Positions 1 through 10,907 of a stretch of 64,000 nt of DNA are shown here, piece by piece. Each line of letters starts with the position of its first letter. The stretch's first letter is position 1. The notes below the pieces were generated by a model. That model saw only the letters and a list, made by a program, of their open reading frames with translations, was not told where the DNA came from and searched no databases. The DNA is from Yponomeuta sedellus. Its lineage: Eukaryota; Arthropoda; Insecta; Lepidoptera; Yponomeutidae. Location: NCBI GenBank assembly GCA_934045075.1, contig OW203722.1:21908429-21972428 (forward strand), read 5' to 3'. Both the position numbers and the translations under genes were made by a program.

Positions 1-122
1 CCTATTTAGAGGCTAAAAATTCCATCCATGCCGGGATTCAAACCCGCGACCTCTGGCACCGATAGCCAGAGGTCGCGGGTTCGAATCCCGGCATGGGTGG
101 AGTTTTTAACCTCTAAATAGGT
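1..122. repeat. Family A SINE inverted pair (foldback), cut by window start
   Basis: Bases 1-57 and 65-121 are near-perfect inverted copies separated by a 7-base loop. Each arm carries the tRNA-like B-box region (GGTTCGAATCCCGG on the right arm; one mismatch on the left) and the family end GCCTCTAAATAGG. The arms probably continue left of base 1, because other copies extend to TTTAAAAACC. Confidence 0.85.
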
Positions 123-880
123 TTTTAAAATTAGTATGGATGTTCATTTTATTCCAAATAATTAGAACAGGTTGAGAAAAAACAGGTCAAGTGCAATTCA
201 AACTTAAACATCATGGTTTTCTATCACCACGTGAATTTTTGTGTCATTAATGGCCATTCACAATGTAAATAAAAAGAAAACTTAGTTTTAACAGCGTTCA
301 TAAAGGATGGGGTTCTCAATTCTATAATGAAATAATTCATTAAAATTATTTTTATTAATTAATACGTTTATTGCAAATTAGTATAAAAAAATACAATGGC
401 AATGTGGCGGACTTAATGCTATAAGCATTTTCTACCAGTCAACCACAGATGGTGCAAGAGATTAAATGGTAGGCATTCGAAACAAAACGGTTAGTAATTA
501 TATTAGTAGAGTTAATCTAAATTTGTGACTTAAAAAAAAACTGGCAGAATTAGTAATAATAATATTTCTTTGGGACAAAAACAACAAAAAATCATATTGC
601 TAAAATATGTTAGGACATTAAATTAGTCTAACAGATATTTTCGATGCGTGCTTCTGTAGTAATTGTTTTCTAGCAGTACCTATTCACCTTCAGATGAAAT
701 GAGTATCAATTAGGTAAGAAATAACAAATCATAACGCCAATCTTCTTTTGTTTCAATCTTAGTAGTGATACAATAGAACATTATTTGAAGGTTATACGAG
801 CTTTTTAGCTCTTATCTTACTTCATAGTGACATATAATTCTGTTAACAAATTTTAAGGGGATGTCCCCTTAAATTATGAT
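123..880. other. AT-rich stretch, nothing recognised
   Basis: No reading frame with protein-like composition, no splice-flanked exon and no known repeat was seen. It is probably intron or flank upstream of the Sidestep-family exons. Confidence 0.5.
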
Positions 881-886
881 TTGAAA

Positions 887-975
887 AAGCTACATCACAA
901 ACATGTACACATCAAAGACTCAAGATTTTTTTTCCCCAGCCGGGATTCGAACCTGGGACCTCTCGCGGGTCCCGG
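887..975 (-). repeat. Family B SINE fragment (tRNA-Gly-like)
   Basis: Reverse copy of the B head and part of its body: GCCGGGATTCGAACCTGGGA is the complemented B box, preceded by the complement of the 'ttggatgtttacatgtttgtgatg' type body. The tRNA head is cut soon after the B box. Confidence 0.7.
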
Positions 976-1121
976 GTTAGATATTAATAGAGGTAGTAAA
1001 AAAAAATCGTGCCACGAAAGTCACTCATGTGATGCTCAACTGGTGAATAAAGACGGAGCCCACATAGGGAAATCGTATAAATAAATAAACCATTTATTCA
1101 CATAAGAAACACATACATATA

Positions 1122-1475
1122 GAAGCGCTCGTGGCCTAGTCGAACCGAGTGATTGAAATCAATTACTTGAGTTAGGCAACAACAGGCGCGGTCAGGTGCA
1201 GGATGGGTGACCGTCCAGGTACTACCACTAGGGGCATTTTTCCGAGCGCTTCCGTGCTTCGCAAGGCACGCTAAGCCGTTGATGGCGGCTGTCATGTAAG
1301 GCATGTCAGAGGCCTTAAGGGCGGCTTGATAACTTCTGACCGTAAGACCTGCCGCTGTCTTACAATCCTCCACCAACCCGGACTTGGCCCCCGTGGTGGA
1401 GTATGGCCCAACCTTCCTGCGATGCAAGAAGAGACCCGTGACCCAGCAGTGGGGACATATAAGGGTTCATATCGA
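1122..1475 (+). repeat. Family C SINE, 5S rRNA-derived, near full length
   Basis: Starts near GCGCTCGTGGCCTAG and ends near AAGGGTTCATATCGA. The 5' part contains GGCGCGGTCAGGTGC and GGATGGGTGACCGT, matching the internal promoter region of 5S rRNA (box A to box C). The 3' part ends in the family tail around CCCAGCAGTGGGGACATA. Small frames on either strand here are shadows of the repeat. Confidence 0.85.
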
Positions 1476-1674
1476 CGTATACAAAGTGAAGCCATAGAAA
1501 TCTAATTACAAGTCACAGCACGAAGAAAGCATAAACAAAACAGTAGCATACATGAAAAGCGAAACACACAGAAAATTAGCCATACACGTTACGGCAGTGT
1601 ACCCGGGCAATCTACTGGACTTAGAGTGACTAACGTTGGCAAAAGTAAATGGGCTCTAACCATTCCCACAAAAT

Positions 1675-1985
1675 TTCGTCTTCTTCAGGCTATATTATGT
1701 AGTCCACTGCTCAGCTGGACATTGCCCTCCCCTAATGAGCGCCGTAGCGCCCGACGAAACTACGAGTAAGTATTAACAATATAGACCTATAATTATTTCA
1801 GTTCTACACAATATTTTTCACTGTAGTGTGGTACAATCCCACCAAACTGCGATCCGTAACCCGCACGCCCAGCGTGGGGATTATGGGCATTATCCCCCAA
1901 TGATGGAACAACCTTGCGCTATGGCGCTCATTAGGGGAGGGCTATGTCCAGCAGTGGACTAATATAGCCTGAAGAAGAAGAAGTG
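1675..1985. repeat. Family D fragments in inverted orientation
   Basis: 1678-1760 is the reverse copy and 1826-1985 the forward copy of the same 3' terminal segment (CTAATGAGCGCC against GGCGCTCATTAG). The forward copy ends in GCCTGAAGAAGAAGAA. This is another inverted pair of one repeat end. Confidence 0.75.
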
Positions 1986-2345
1986 GTACTCATTTTGTCA
2001 AACTTTTACTGTAATCCGTAGCAAAAAAGAAATCCCAATCTAGATACAACGAAGTATAGAGGTAATACGTAAATTCGTGCCACGACGGTCACTCACGTGG
2101 AGCCATCTTCATAAAAGCGGGATTGCTAACCCCTCATAAAGTTCTTTATCTTTTGTCCCAACAAAATAGGAAGCCCCTTTGTGTGTGTTCACAAAATCAT
2201 TCATAACGCTGTGTTATTCCCGTGTATCATAGACGCCGGGAGCGTTTTTACATTTTGCCGCCTGTTACTTTGAAAACGCTCTTTGCACCATTAAACACCT
2301 CTTCGTTCTTATGGGAAAAGAATTTTATGAGCTTGTAAAGATTTT

Positions 2346-2510
2346 TAAGCCCTGTAAGAGGCCTCATGGGCAACAGTAGGGCCCGCTACTGTCTTACAAT
2401 CGTCCAACCCGGACTTGGCCCCCGTGGTGGAGTAAGGTCTAACCTTCCTGCGATGCAAGAAGAGACCCGTGCCCCAGCAGTGGTATATCCCCACTGCTTG
2501 GGCACGGGTT
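2346..2510 (+). repeat. Family C SINE, 3' part only
   Basis: Only the second half of family C is present (GTAAGAGGCCTCATGGG to the CCCAGCAGTGG tail). The 5S-like promoter part is absent and an internal deletion is visible. This is consistent with 5' truncation during insertion. Confidence 0.7.
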
Positions 2511-2789
2511 GATATCGATCGATCGATAAAGATTTTAGACCAATGAAAGTAAATAAATCTGATAAATTACATCACACTAATATTGTATAGGTGAAACTTT
2601 TTGAGTGTGTATGTTAGTTACTTCTTCACATCTAAACGGCTAAAGCGACTTTAATAAAATTTGGTAGGAAGTTAGCTGACACCCTGGATTAACACACAGG
2701 CTACATTTTACTGTGGGAAAATATCTTATTCCCATGGGAAAATCGATAAACCGCGGGTAACACCGCGGGGCACAGCTAGTTGTAAATAA

Positions 2790-3000
2790 CATAGGTAACA
2801 TAACATAACATTTACATACAGGCACATACATTGCTCCTGGCCCCACACTAGGATACCCTGTGTCGTGGGAACCAGAAACAACGACATCACAAACATTTAA
2901 ACATCCAAGACCTGGGGTTTTTTTTGTTCCCAGCCGGGATTCGAACCCGGGACCACTTGCATGGTAGTTAGATGCGCTACCGCTACGCCACAGAGGTCGT
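2790..3000 (-). repeat. Family B SINE, near full length
   Basis: Complement of the B family: head at 2935-3000 (complemented B box CCGGGATTCGAACCCGGGA; A box around GCGCTACCGCTACG) followed by the body GACATCACAAACATTTAAAC and the tail ending near 2790. Confidence 0.85.
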
Positions 3001-3011
3001 CAAATATAGCA

Positions 3012-3383
3012 CGATATCGATATCAACACTTGTATGTCCCCACTGGTGGGGCACGGGTCTCTTCCGACATCGCAGGAAGGTTAGGCCATACTCTACCACG
3101 GGAGCCAAGTCCGGGTTAGTCGAGGATTGTAAGACAGTGGCGTGCCTTACTGTCAGAAGTTATCAAGCCGCCCATAAGACCTGACATGGCTTAACGACTG
3201 CCATTACATGACAGCCGGCACTAACGGCTTAGCGTGCCTTGTGAAGAACGGAAACGCTCAAAAAAAATGCCACTAGCGGTAGTCACGGGACGTTCACCCA
3301 TCCTGCACCTGACCGTGCCGGTTGTTGCATAACTCAAGTGATTGATTCCAATCACTCGGTTCGGCTAGACCACGAGCACTTCA
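3012..3383 (-). repeat. Family C SINE, near full length
   Basis: Reverse copy. 3012-3030 is the 3' tail (complement of AAGTGTTGATATCG) and 3290-3383 the 5S-like part. It lies directly next to the reverse B element ending at 3000. Confidence 0.85.
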
Positions 3384-4255
3384 ATTATATGTACATATGG
3401 CACATTTTCGTTGAAATAGGTTTTACTCGTTGTCAACGTGCAGTTACAAAAATTAACCAACTAAATGACTAGTACAAACACCGTAATAAGAGCACAATAA
3501 CGGCACCACAGAAACAAGAAAGAAAGCGGTGAGTTTAATTCCCCACCCTTTGTTTAGCCCGATTAATAGAATTTACAAGTACTATTATCACCGGCAATAA
3601 ACGTAAGCCCGTAAGGTCTTCTATATGAGCCCGAACGATCTTGATAAAACTACGGAATCGTTGGCCGGCCGCTCATAAGCCCCGACTCCCTTTATCCGGC
3701 CGAAATCAACACGAAACCTACAAAGGGAAAACTCCCATCCGTCGGACAAACTTTTTTATTAGAGGGTATAAAAATGTACACGGTGTGGTCGCGGGTGTAC
3801 AGATTGTATTGCCTAAAACTGTTCCCACGGTGGTGTGCTCTAAGAAATTGAATTTTTAAATTGAAGACGCCCCGTCTCCTTGGGCTGCGTGGGACATAAA
3901 AATTGATAAGGTGACGAGATTGGTTGACAGACCGCGGCCAAATTGAATTGTTCGGTTTTTTTTCGGAGTTCTCGCCTCAATCCCTTGCAGTATTACTCGA
4001 ATTGGATGTAATAAAGAAAATGTTTTGTAGAAAATCGAATCACCATGTAGTGTCGCTTGGATTAGGTCTGGGACAAAAGAGTTTTTCATACAGTATTTTC
4101 TAGTAACTTGAAAATTTAACATTTTTTTTAATTTTTAACTGTATATTTATTGCCTGGAATATAGAGATATTCAGGTTAATAATGATAAGTATGTACTGTT
4201 AACACGTTTTTAATAAATCTATGATATATAGTACATGAATTCCGAGAAATTAATC
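3384..4255. other. Unassigned stretch
   Basis: Moderately mixed composition. Open frames of 72 codons (+) and 88 codons (-) overlap between 3641 and 4122, but neither has a domain, a signal or splice context that I recognise. No copy of the named repeat families was seen. Confidence 0.4.
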
Positions 4256-4325
4256 GAATTTTTAGCCTCTAAACAGATTTTTAAAAGTCCTTAGCACGGC
4301 TAGTGCATTAAAAAGAAAAAAATAA
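4256..4325 (+). repeat. Family A SINE 3' end fragment
   Basis: Contains TTTTTAGCCTCTAAACAGAT followed by the family tail CCTTAGCACGGCTAGTGCATT and an A-rich run. The tRNA-like core is missing. Confidence 0.7.
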
Positions 4326-4420
4326 TGTAATTTAAATGTTTGTGTTATTTACCTTGAAAACGTAAACATTGTGAAATGATACAGATACGGCGACCCATGG
4401 ACGCAAATGGCGAGAGAGGA

Positions 4421-4472
4421 ATAGGTCTTTTCCCCATCACGCAATCCTTCGCGTGATGGGGAAAAGACCTAT
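4421..4472. repeat. Perfect 22-bp inverted repeat (hairpin)
   Basis: Arms 4421-4442 and 4451-4472 are exact reverse complements with an 8-base loop AATCCTTC. It is not part of a repeat family I could match elsewhere in the window. A transcript would form a very stable hairpin, but it is short for an insect microRNA precursor. Confidence 0.85.
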
Positions 4473-4992
4473 AGGCCAGCGGTAGGCAGAGGTCGCCAGA
4501 TAATGACGATGGTGATCATGATACTTATAGAATTTTTACAATTAGTTTTGTTTGACGTTTTTGGTCGTGAAATTTCTGCATAGGAGCCACAATATTGTCA
4601 TTCCGCATCCACACTTCAGACGTGCAACAAAACAAAAAGCGCCGATGAACAATGGGTAGGAGTGCCAGCTGCTCATTTCGGTAAGCGATCGCAATGTTCC
4701 GAAGAATGGAAGCGCACGATGTATTCAGCGTGATTGTCGAGTTTCTTTGCTCAATACTCACATTGCAGGCTTTGTTTCGACGGCTGGAGCATTTTCATAT
4801 TATTCTCTGAGCCGCGTAATGAAAACTCTTTCCGTGATAGTGTGTCGTGGATGTTTTCTGAAATCGTTTAGGAAACACCTTCATCGTTTATATATCTTGT
4901 ATGTTTTTGCAATAGAGCAAACGCAAATATTATATACCACTCCATTTTTTTTAAATATAATAACAATTATCAAGCTTTTATCCTAAGGGGAG

Positions 4993-5180
4993 ACGACCTC
5001 TGTGGTACAGCGGTAGCGCGTCTCCCTACCATGCAAGAGGTCCCGGGTTCGAACCCCGGCTGGGAACAGAAAACCCCAGGTCTTGGATGTTTAGATGTTT
5101 GTGATGTCGTTGTTTCTGGTTCCCACGGCACAAGGTATCCTAGTGTGCGGCCAGAAGCAATGTATGTAAATGTTAAGTAT
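4993..5180 (+). repeat. Family B SINE, near full length
   Basis: tRNA-Gly-like head at 4995-5068 (A box near TACAGCGGTAGCGCG, B box GGGTTCGAACCCC), followed by the family body GGTCTTGGATGTTTAGATG and a T-rich tail. It lacks a proper 3' trailer, and its stems are imperfect, so it is not called a tRNA gene. Confidence 0.85.
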
Positions 5181-5535
5181 GGGTCAAAGTAACTTAGGTA
5201 TTTAAATCTAAGCGAGATGATTTAAACAGCGCCTTAATTTAATTCATACACGAGATAGAAAGATCATCACAGATATTACCACATTACAGTATCACAGATA
5301 TTTTAAATTGGCAATCTCACTCAGGACTTTTCCAAATAACCGTTTTTTTGTCAGCGCACACGGAAAGACAATACTCAATCCTTCCAGGTTAGGCTATAAT
5401 TTTCCAATTATGTATTTTGTACTTTGATAATTTATTCATCTGTACCATTGCTCCAATTGACAAAGGTGTAAGTATATATAATTTTATTACAATTGATAAA
5501 GATTAAAGTGTATTTGAACTTTGATATAGGCTGCC

Positions 5536-5587
5536 ATAGTCTTTCATTATTCGGCCAGTTAAATTTGACTGAATAATGAAAGACTAT
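5536..5587. repeat. Perfect 17-bp inverted repeat
   Basis: ATAGTCTTTCATTATTC at 5536-5552 is exactly complemented at 5571-5587, with an 18-base spacer. It sits just before a decayed family C copy. Confidence 0.8.
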
Positions 5588-5589
5588 GA

Positions 5590-5900
5590 GAGCTAGGCCA
5601 GGTACTTGATATAGTTGAATCACGAAGCAACATAGGGCGCGTTCAGTGCATAGATGGGTATCGGTCTATGACTAACGCTAGTGGCATTTTTCCGAGCGGC
5701 TCCGTGCTTCGTAAGGCACGAGCAGTTGGTGCAGTTTACCTTCGATGGATGGCAGTCTATAAATCAAGTCAGAGGCTAGGGCGGCTCGAAATTTTCTGAC
5801 AGTGAGACAAGCCAGTAGTCTCGCAAGCCTCTACCAATACCCCTCCCCCCCCGCAACCTCTATCATACCCCCGTGGTAGAGTCTGCCTCAAACCTTCCTT
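5590..5900 (+). repeat. Family C SINE, strongly decayed
   Basis: Recognisable blocks remain: GTGGCATTTTTCCGAGCGGC at about 5680, TCCGTGCTTCGTAAGGCACG, GTCAGAGGC, and CCCCCGTGGTAGAGT. A C-rich run at 5841-5851 interrupts it. It is older than the other copies judging by the number of changes. Confidence 0.65.
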
Positions 5901-7245
5901 AGGGAAGAGAGCCGATGACGATGATGATGTCCAATACACCAACATTATCAATGTTTCACGGAATTTTAGAACTAAATCGGAATCACAGACTTGACCATTT
6001 TGACCAATGCAGTGGAATTTGTCGGCGTGCAGTGCTTTTCATAGGAACATAAATGTTGTTGAAAATTTGTCTATGAAAACGAGCGTGTAAAGACGTGATG
6101 ATTCCGTTTCTGAGCGTAGTAGATAGAATAAAAAGACGACTACTGAAAAATTATTATCTGATAACTCGTTAGTCCGGTGTTTTTCAACTTGACCCGTATC
6201 ACCTAGAAGAATGGTAAGCCTACGTGAAATACATTAAAAATAAAAATGGCCAAGTACAAGTCAGACTTGCGTACGAAGGGTTCCACATTCGGTACTTTAT
6301 TTACTATATTTTCAAAATTCGAGCATCGCAGTGTTTACCAGCTTGTCTCAAAATTCAAAGTATTTTTTTTATGATTGTGTATTTTCAGATTTGTAGTATA
6401 AGATAATATTACTTGCCAAATTTATTATTCTACGTCAACGGGAAATACCCTATGAATTTTAATTCCCTTGAGTGTACCTCTTTTTTGGGTCAACTCAGTA
6501 TACGGTTTTAATTTCAACTCGATACCTCCACGCTTATCCGAGATAAAGGGTCTTGACAGATGGACCGACGGACAACAAAGTGACTCTATAGGAGTTCCAT
6601 TTTTCGTTTTAAAGTACAGACAATAAAGTACCCTAAAATATTTCATTGTGTAATTCGTCCCTAATTGAGTCCAAATTTCGATTTTATTCACTACATGACC
6701 GTAAATCCGCATCAACTCCTATCTATTCCCGTCTCACGTGAGTGCATGGACTGAGACTCGGTTCTATTTACTCCGGCCATTCCTGCTTAATGAAAACCAT
6801 TAACTGAAACTGTTTCAGAAGAAAATTCAGGAACGAGACAAAACGCCTTTTAATCAGTCTGAGAGGTTTCTGGAGTTAATCGTTGCGCTGTAAAATTAAC
6901 TTTGCCAGTCTAGAAGACAAATCGGTATATTAAGGTACCTATTTTCGTTACAACATTTTGATCACTGTAGCGTAACATGATTTAAGGCATTTTTTATCGA
7001 TAAACTGTTACCGAAATAGAAAAATCATACTTGAAAATATTTTGAGACAAATTAAGTCTGAGAGTAAAAGGCCTTTATTCAATTAAATGGAATGTGATCA
7101 CGAAACCTATTATATTTTCATAACCTTCTTAATCGCACAAAAAGTTCTCGAGTACAAATTCGAGAAAGATTCTATTCTAGGTAAAAATATTTACAACTTT
7201 TGTTACAAATGAAAATGCCTAACATATTTTTTTCTTCGCCGACAG
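5901..7245. other. Intron upstream of exon A, no feature seen
   Basis: About 1.3 kb of AT-rich DNA. I looked for an exon encoding the first Ig domain of a Sidestep protein (signal peptide, first Ig cysteines) in all + frames and found none. The last bases, a T-rich run then CGACAG, form the exon A acceptor. Confidence 0.6.
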
Positions 7246-7356
7246 AGCTCCCGAATAAGCCTGTAATTTTCGACGAGTTCGGCAAAGAGATATCCAGTAT
7301 CGCCGGCCCTTACAGTGAAGGAGGAGATTTCAAACTTATATGTTCAGTGAACGGCG
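7246..7356 (+). CDS. Sidestep-family exon A: first half of Ig2
   Basis: The acceptor is a T-rich run plus CGACAG. The exon starts at codon position 2, so the upstream intron is phase 1 like the other domain borders here; a second AG two bases later is less likely. It reads LPNKPVIFDEFGKEI, then GPYSEGGDFKLICSVNG, with the first Ig2 cysteine in KLIC. The 'GPYxEG' motif before this cysteine is typical of Sidestep Ig2. The donor GTAAGT follows 7356 and leaves one base of a Gly codon. Confidence 0.9.
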
Positions 7357-8038
7357 GTAAGTACTGGCTTGGTTGGGAACAATATTTTCTATTTCTCGAT
7401 TCATATTCTCCGTTATATCTCGGGGCCTACTTCCGATGGTATTGTGACAATGCACACTTTTTGTGACAGTATCTTATCTGATGCTCATATTTTTGTTCCG
7501 TCGCGAGTGCTTTCCTTTGTTTGAACGTCATAATAGTTGGAGAGTAGAAGCCCGTCTTTGAGCAAGCTAATTCGATTCGGATGAGAAAGAGAATAGTAAA
7601 GAGGGGATGTTGAAAGGATTTTTCTTTTATTGGAATTGGGGTGCGCTTTGCCGATATTGCTGTTGTAATAACGTTTTAATGGGCGTTCTGAAATAGGAAG
7701 CTTGTACGTAGAAAAGTTTTCTAAGTAGTCGTAGTCGATGCATTACTATGGTTACGCCTGAAAAAAACGTCAAGCGTTTCCGCTTGAGTAGAGAAACTAA
7801 ATAGAGACGTTGTAAGGATAGGGTAAAATATAATTGAAATCATATATACTGTTTATAAGAAATGCCTAACGAAACACACGGTGCAACAAAATTTCTAAGG
7901 TATATAACAGTCTGCTATCAGTAACAGTGTGCAGTCAACTGAAAATCAAAATCTACTCATCAAAACAAAGACAAATTTTACTTTTCGTAAAAGTTACAAA
8001 AGTTTATTTTACCTTTTTTCTCAAAGTAAAAGTTATCT

Positions 8039-8059
8039 TTGTGTGTGTGTGTGTGTGTC
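8039..8059 (+). repeat. GT microsatellite
   Basis: About nine GT units in the intron between exons A and B. The rest of that intron (7357-8359) shows no other repeat or exon. Confidence 0.9.
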
Positions 8060-8359
8060 AAAAAGTGCAAATAAATAATTATCTTATCTTATCTTTATGT
8101 AAAACGACAAATAACAAACTCTTTAGACGAATATACGATCAGATTTTAATACCTCATATAGAGAACTTTTATTAATTCATGTTTTTTAGTATATTTGTAA
8201 ATAATTTGGACACTGAAATTAGTGTTAAAATGAATGACAATTATACTTAAACCAGTCAATAAAAACAGCAATAGTGCCTCACCACACATTGCATTAATAT
8301 TACCTCCACTAAACTAATTCCTCCTTATGATTTTTTTTAACTCGACTTTGAATTCGCAG

Positions 8360-8575
8360 GTAACCCAACGCCGCGCTTGCAATGGCTGCAAGGGGACACA
8401 GTACTGGCAACACTCGGAGCCGGTGAGATCCAACTTGGGACTGGCAACACCAGGTCACTGACCTTGGCGGTGAAGAACGCCACGAGAGCCTATTTGTCGT
8501 CCTTATATACGTGTACAGCAGATAACACTCTTCTGGCCTCGCCTCAGCGCGCTACGGTACGAGTGGAGCTTTATC
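8360..8575 (+). CDS. Sidestep-family exon B: second half of Ig2
   Basis: Acceptor ATTCGCAG; the first two bases complete the Gly codon begun in exon A, giving NGGNPTPRLQWLQGD with the Ig core tryptophan. Further on are a predicted N-glycosylation site (KNATR) and the second Ig2 cysteine in SSLYTCTADN. The exon ends with VELY plus one base before GTGAGT, so the downstream intron is phase 1 at the Ig2/Ig3 border. An open frame reading past the donor is intron. Confidence 0.93.
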
Positions 8576-8599
8576 GTGAGTATTTTTATTTTAAAACCC

Positions 8600-8710
8600 C
8601 CAAGTTATAGTTATAGTAGCGATACCACTCGCTAACGAAGGAAAACTTCGTGAGGAAATCTGTGTGTCTAGGTGTTAAAATATCTTGGAGCTTAAAATTG
8701 ACAATCCGTG
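8600..8710 (+). repeat. Family E SINE fragment
   Basis: Contains TATAGTAGCGATACCACTCGC and GGAAAACTTCGTGAGGAAA, the middle part of family E (compare the complement at 18660-18720). A short CT/GA-rich run follows at 8736-8762. Confidence 0.6.
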
Positions 8711-8762
8711 GTTTGCACGCGTGGAAATTAAGCCCAAACTCTCTCTCTCACTCTCTCTGAGA

Positions 8763-9111
8763 GAAGGCCAGTGCCCTGCTTTGGGACTTTTATAGGCCAC
8801 ATAAAAAACCCTCAACGAATCATTGGGATGTTTTAAGTTTGGCGTTACGGTCTGTTTATCTATTTGTCTGTCTGTCTATGTCGTTGAAACCTGTGAAGCG
8901 ATTCGAAAGCGCGAAGGAGATAAAAGTACCGTCTATAAACAAAACATGTGTATATTTATAATTTTGGAACTGACACGTAAGCACTTAAATTTATGCCAGT
9001 ATAACTTACTTGACTCACACTCAACATCAGCGTTCAAGGCCTTAAGAAGTATCCTACGAATGTTGATGATCATCAGCGAGTCAATGACGTAATCGATTGC
9101 TTTTAGATATT
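8763..9111. other. Intron B, unassigned part
   Basis: No exon or repeat recognised. Small frames on both strands overlap the following family C copy and are not coding. Confidence 0.5.
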
Positions 9112-9472
9112 CGTTATCAATCCTTGTATGTCCCCACTGCTGGGGCACGGGTCTCTTCCTGCATAGCAGGAAGGTTAGGCCATACTCCAGCACCAGGGCC
9201 AAGTTCAGGTTGGTGGAGGATTGTAAGACAGTGGCGGGCCTGTCAGAAGTTATCAAGCCGCCCAAAAGGCCTCTGACATGGCTTAACGACTGCCATTATA
9301 TGACAGCCGGCACCAATTTCTTAGCGTACCTTGCGAAGCACGGAAGCGCTTGGAAAAATGCCACTAGCGGTAGTCACGGGACGCTCACCCATCCTGTACC
9401 TGACCGCGCCTGTTGTTGCTTAACCAAGTGGTTGATTACAATCACTCGGTTCGCCTAGGCCACGAGCGCTTC
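9112..9472 (-). repeat. Family C SINE, near full length
   Basis: Complement copy running from the tail (complement of GGGTTGATAACGAA, with changes) at 9112 to the 5' end GAAGCGCTCGTGGCC complemented at 9472. The 5S-like segment is at 9370-9450. Confidence 0.88.
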
Positions 9473-10014
9473 TCGATATTAATAAACTTAAAAGTATACA
9501 AGCTACGCAATTATAGCTATTGGCATTACATCTGGCATAATATAAATCTAAAACGTCGAAGTGTTTCGACAAAAGGTATAGTGCCCTTGCGCTTCGCTTC
9601 GCTCATCTTGGCGGGGGCACTACCGTGTCCACAAGTTCTAACTCACAATGAAATCAATTACAGTGCAATTAACTAAGTACACACGAATTTAACAAAGCAA
9701 CACAAGTAACAAAAAACCAATATGAAAGAAAATAAAATATCAGCCCAAATATAGTACATTACACAACTAGGGTGGTAATACAAAGAAAGGCCGAGATCGC
9801 AGAAGTTTGCGGCCCGAGCTGCAAGTGAGGGACGTAAATATGCGATCGAGAGCTTTCTTTATTACCTCCCGTGTTGTGTACATCTTTTTATGTCTACACT
9901 TGGCGCAGCGTGCGGAAAAAGCCACTTTATTGCCAGGTGTGGCATAAAAACATTTATACTACTGATCAGAGTAATGTGTTCTAGATAAATACAATTTAGT
10001 TATATATTAAACAG
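9473..10014. other. Intron B, unassigned part with imperfect palindrome
   Basis: 9771-9888 has imperfect inverted ends (GGTAATACAAAGAAAG against CTTTCTTTATTACC) around a GC-richer core, suggesting a small DNA element. I could not match it to another copy in the window. Confidence 0.4.
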
Positions 10015-10150
10015 GTCTAATCGCGTGTCGACCCGCTGCGAAAAACTAAAAAAAAATACCCACGATAATTGACTGTATTCGCCACTTCAGTATACCCGTG
10101 ACCACGACAACTGCAACGCTGCCGAAACGTCGATGATGGATATGTCTGGA
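10015..10150 (-). repeat. Fragment of the 'GACGTTTCGGCAGCGTTGC' repeat
   Basis: Contains the complement, GCAACGCTGCCGAAACGTC, with CCACTTCAGTATACCCGTG before it. The same unit recurs at 27135-27360, 27960-28060 and 35540-35670. Confidence 0.75.
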
Positions 10151-10202
10151 ACACCAGAAAATTTTAATTACTCCATTTCTGTGAATGCATTTGAAAATGT
10201 GG

Positions 10203-10462
10203 CGTCGTCGTCGTCAGGCTATACTACTCCACTGCTAGACATAGCCCTCCCCTAAAGAGCACTACGTTGTGCTATCATAGGGGGTAATGCCCTAAACCCC
10301 ACGCTGGGCAAGCGGGTTGGGGATCGCAGTTCGGTGGAATTGTACTGCAGGCGGCGCTGGTGCCAACCCCCCGGTTTGTGGCCCTTATTCGTCTTTTACG
10401 ACAGCCGCGGGAAGAATTGGGTTGGTGCTATTGTCTAGGCCGACACCACACAGCACTTGAAC
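10203..10462 (-). repeat. Family D repeat, near full length
   Basis: Reads as the complement of the family: AGGCTATACTACTCCACTGC at the start, then GGGTTGGGGATCGCAGTTC and GTCGTCTTTTACGACA-type blocks, ending CCGACACCACACAGCAC. In the other orientation the first part is the LINE 3' tail. Confidence 0.8.
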
Positions 10463-10494
10463 AAGTGACTGCCTAAGTAATACCTAAATATTTC

Positions 10495-10543
10495 TGAAGG
10501 ATTTTCGACTCAAACATACTACATTTGAGTTGAAAATCCTTCA
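10495..10543. repeat. 20-bp inverted repeat with one mismatch
   Basis: Arm 10495-10514 (TGAAGGATTTTCGACTCAAA) pairs with 10524-10543, with a 9-base loop and one mismatch. Nearby DNA to 10907 holds no recognised feature. Confidence 0.8.
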
Positions 10544-10907
10544 AAGGAGACCCCAGAACAATCCCACGAGGCCCTATCTTTAACTCCGCATTTCTGTCAA
10601 ATCGGAGTGGATTTGCAAGTAATTTTCCGAACGCCGTTATTGGCTCAGTTGACGTGGCTGCTGTCTATTGGATAAGGATTACATTGACGCGGACAAAATT
10701 CACTCCGACAACAATGTGCCCCTCTTGCTACTGTAAGCAGTTGACGGCGGAACATACAAACCAAACATAAAAAAGTAACTTTAGCATAACTGGCGTAGCA
10801 TAGAATCAGGCATTACAAAATCCAAACACTCACAGAAAGCTTCGTTATACAAAGTGACACAATGAATAACGTGAAATTTCGACTCTAAATTAATCAAAAA
10901 TACCGTA
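10544..10907. other. Intron B, unassigned part
   Basis: No exon, repeat family or structure recognised. Confidence 0.45.

Noticed and set aside
1098..1495. Protein family seen in many frames (MGGLITSDSKARHCL, TVRSYQAAHKASDMA types)
   Set aside because: The same peptides appear wherever family C occurs, on both strands; they are frames through a non-coding SINE.
4421..4472. microRNA gene
   Set aside because: The hairpin is perfect but only 52 bases in all, shorter than usual insect precursors, with no bulges and no expression evidence. It is kept as a structural feature only.
4995..5068. tRNA-Gly-like gene
   Set aside because: Heads of this type are followed by the same family B body at 4993, 12284 and 15871 and reversed at 2790; the anticodon arm is imperfect. 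They are SINE promoters, not tRNA genes.
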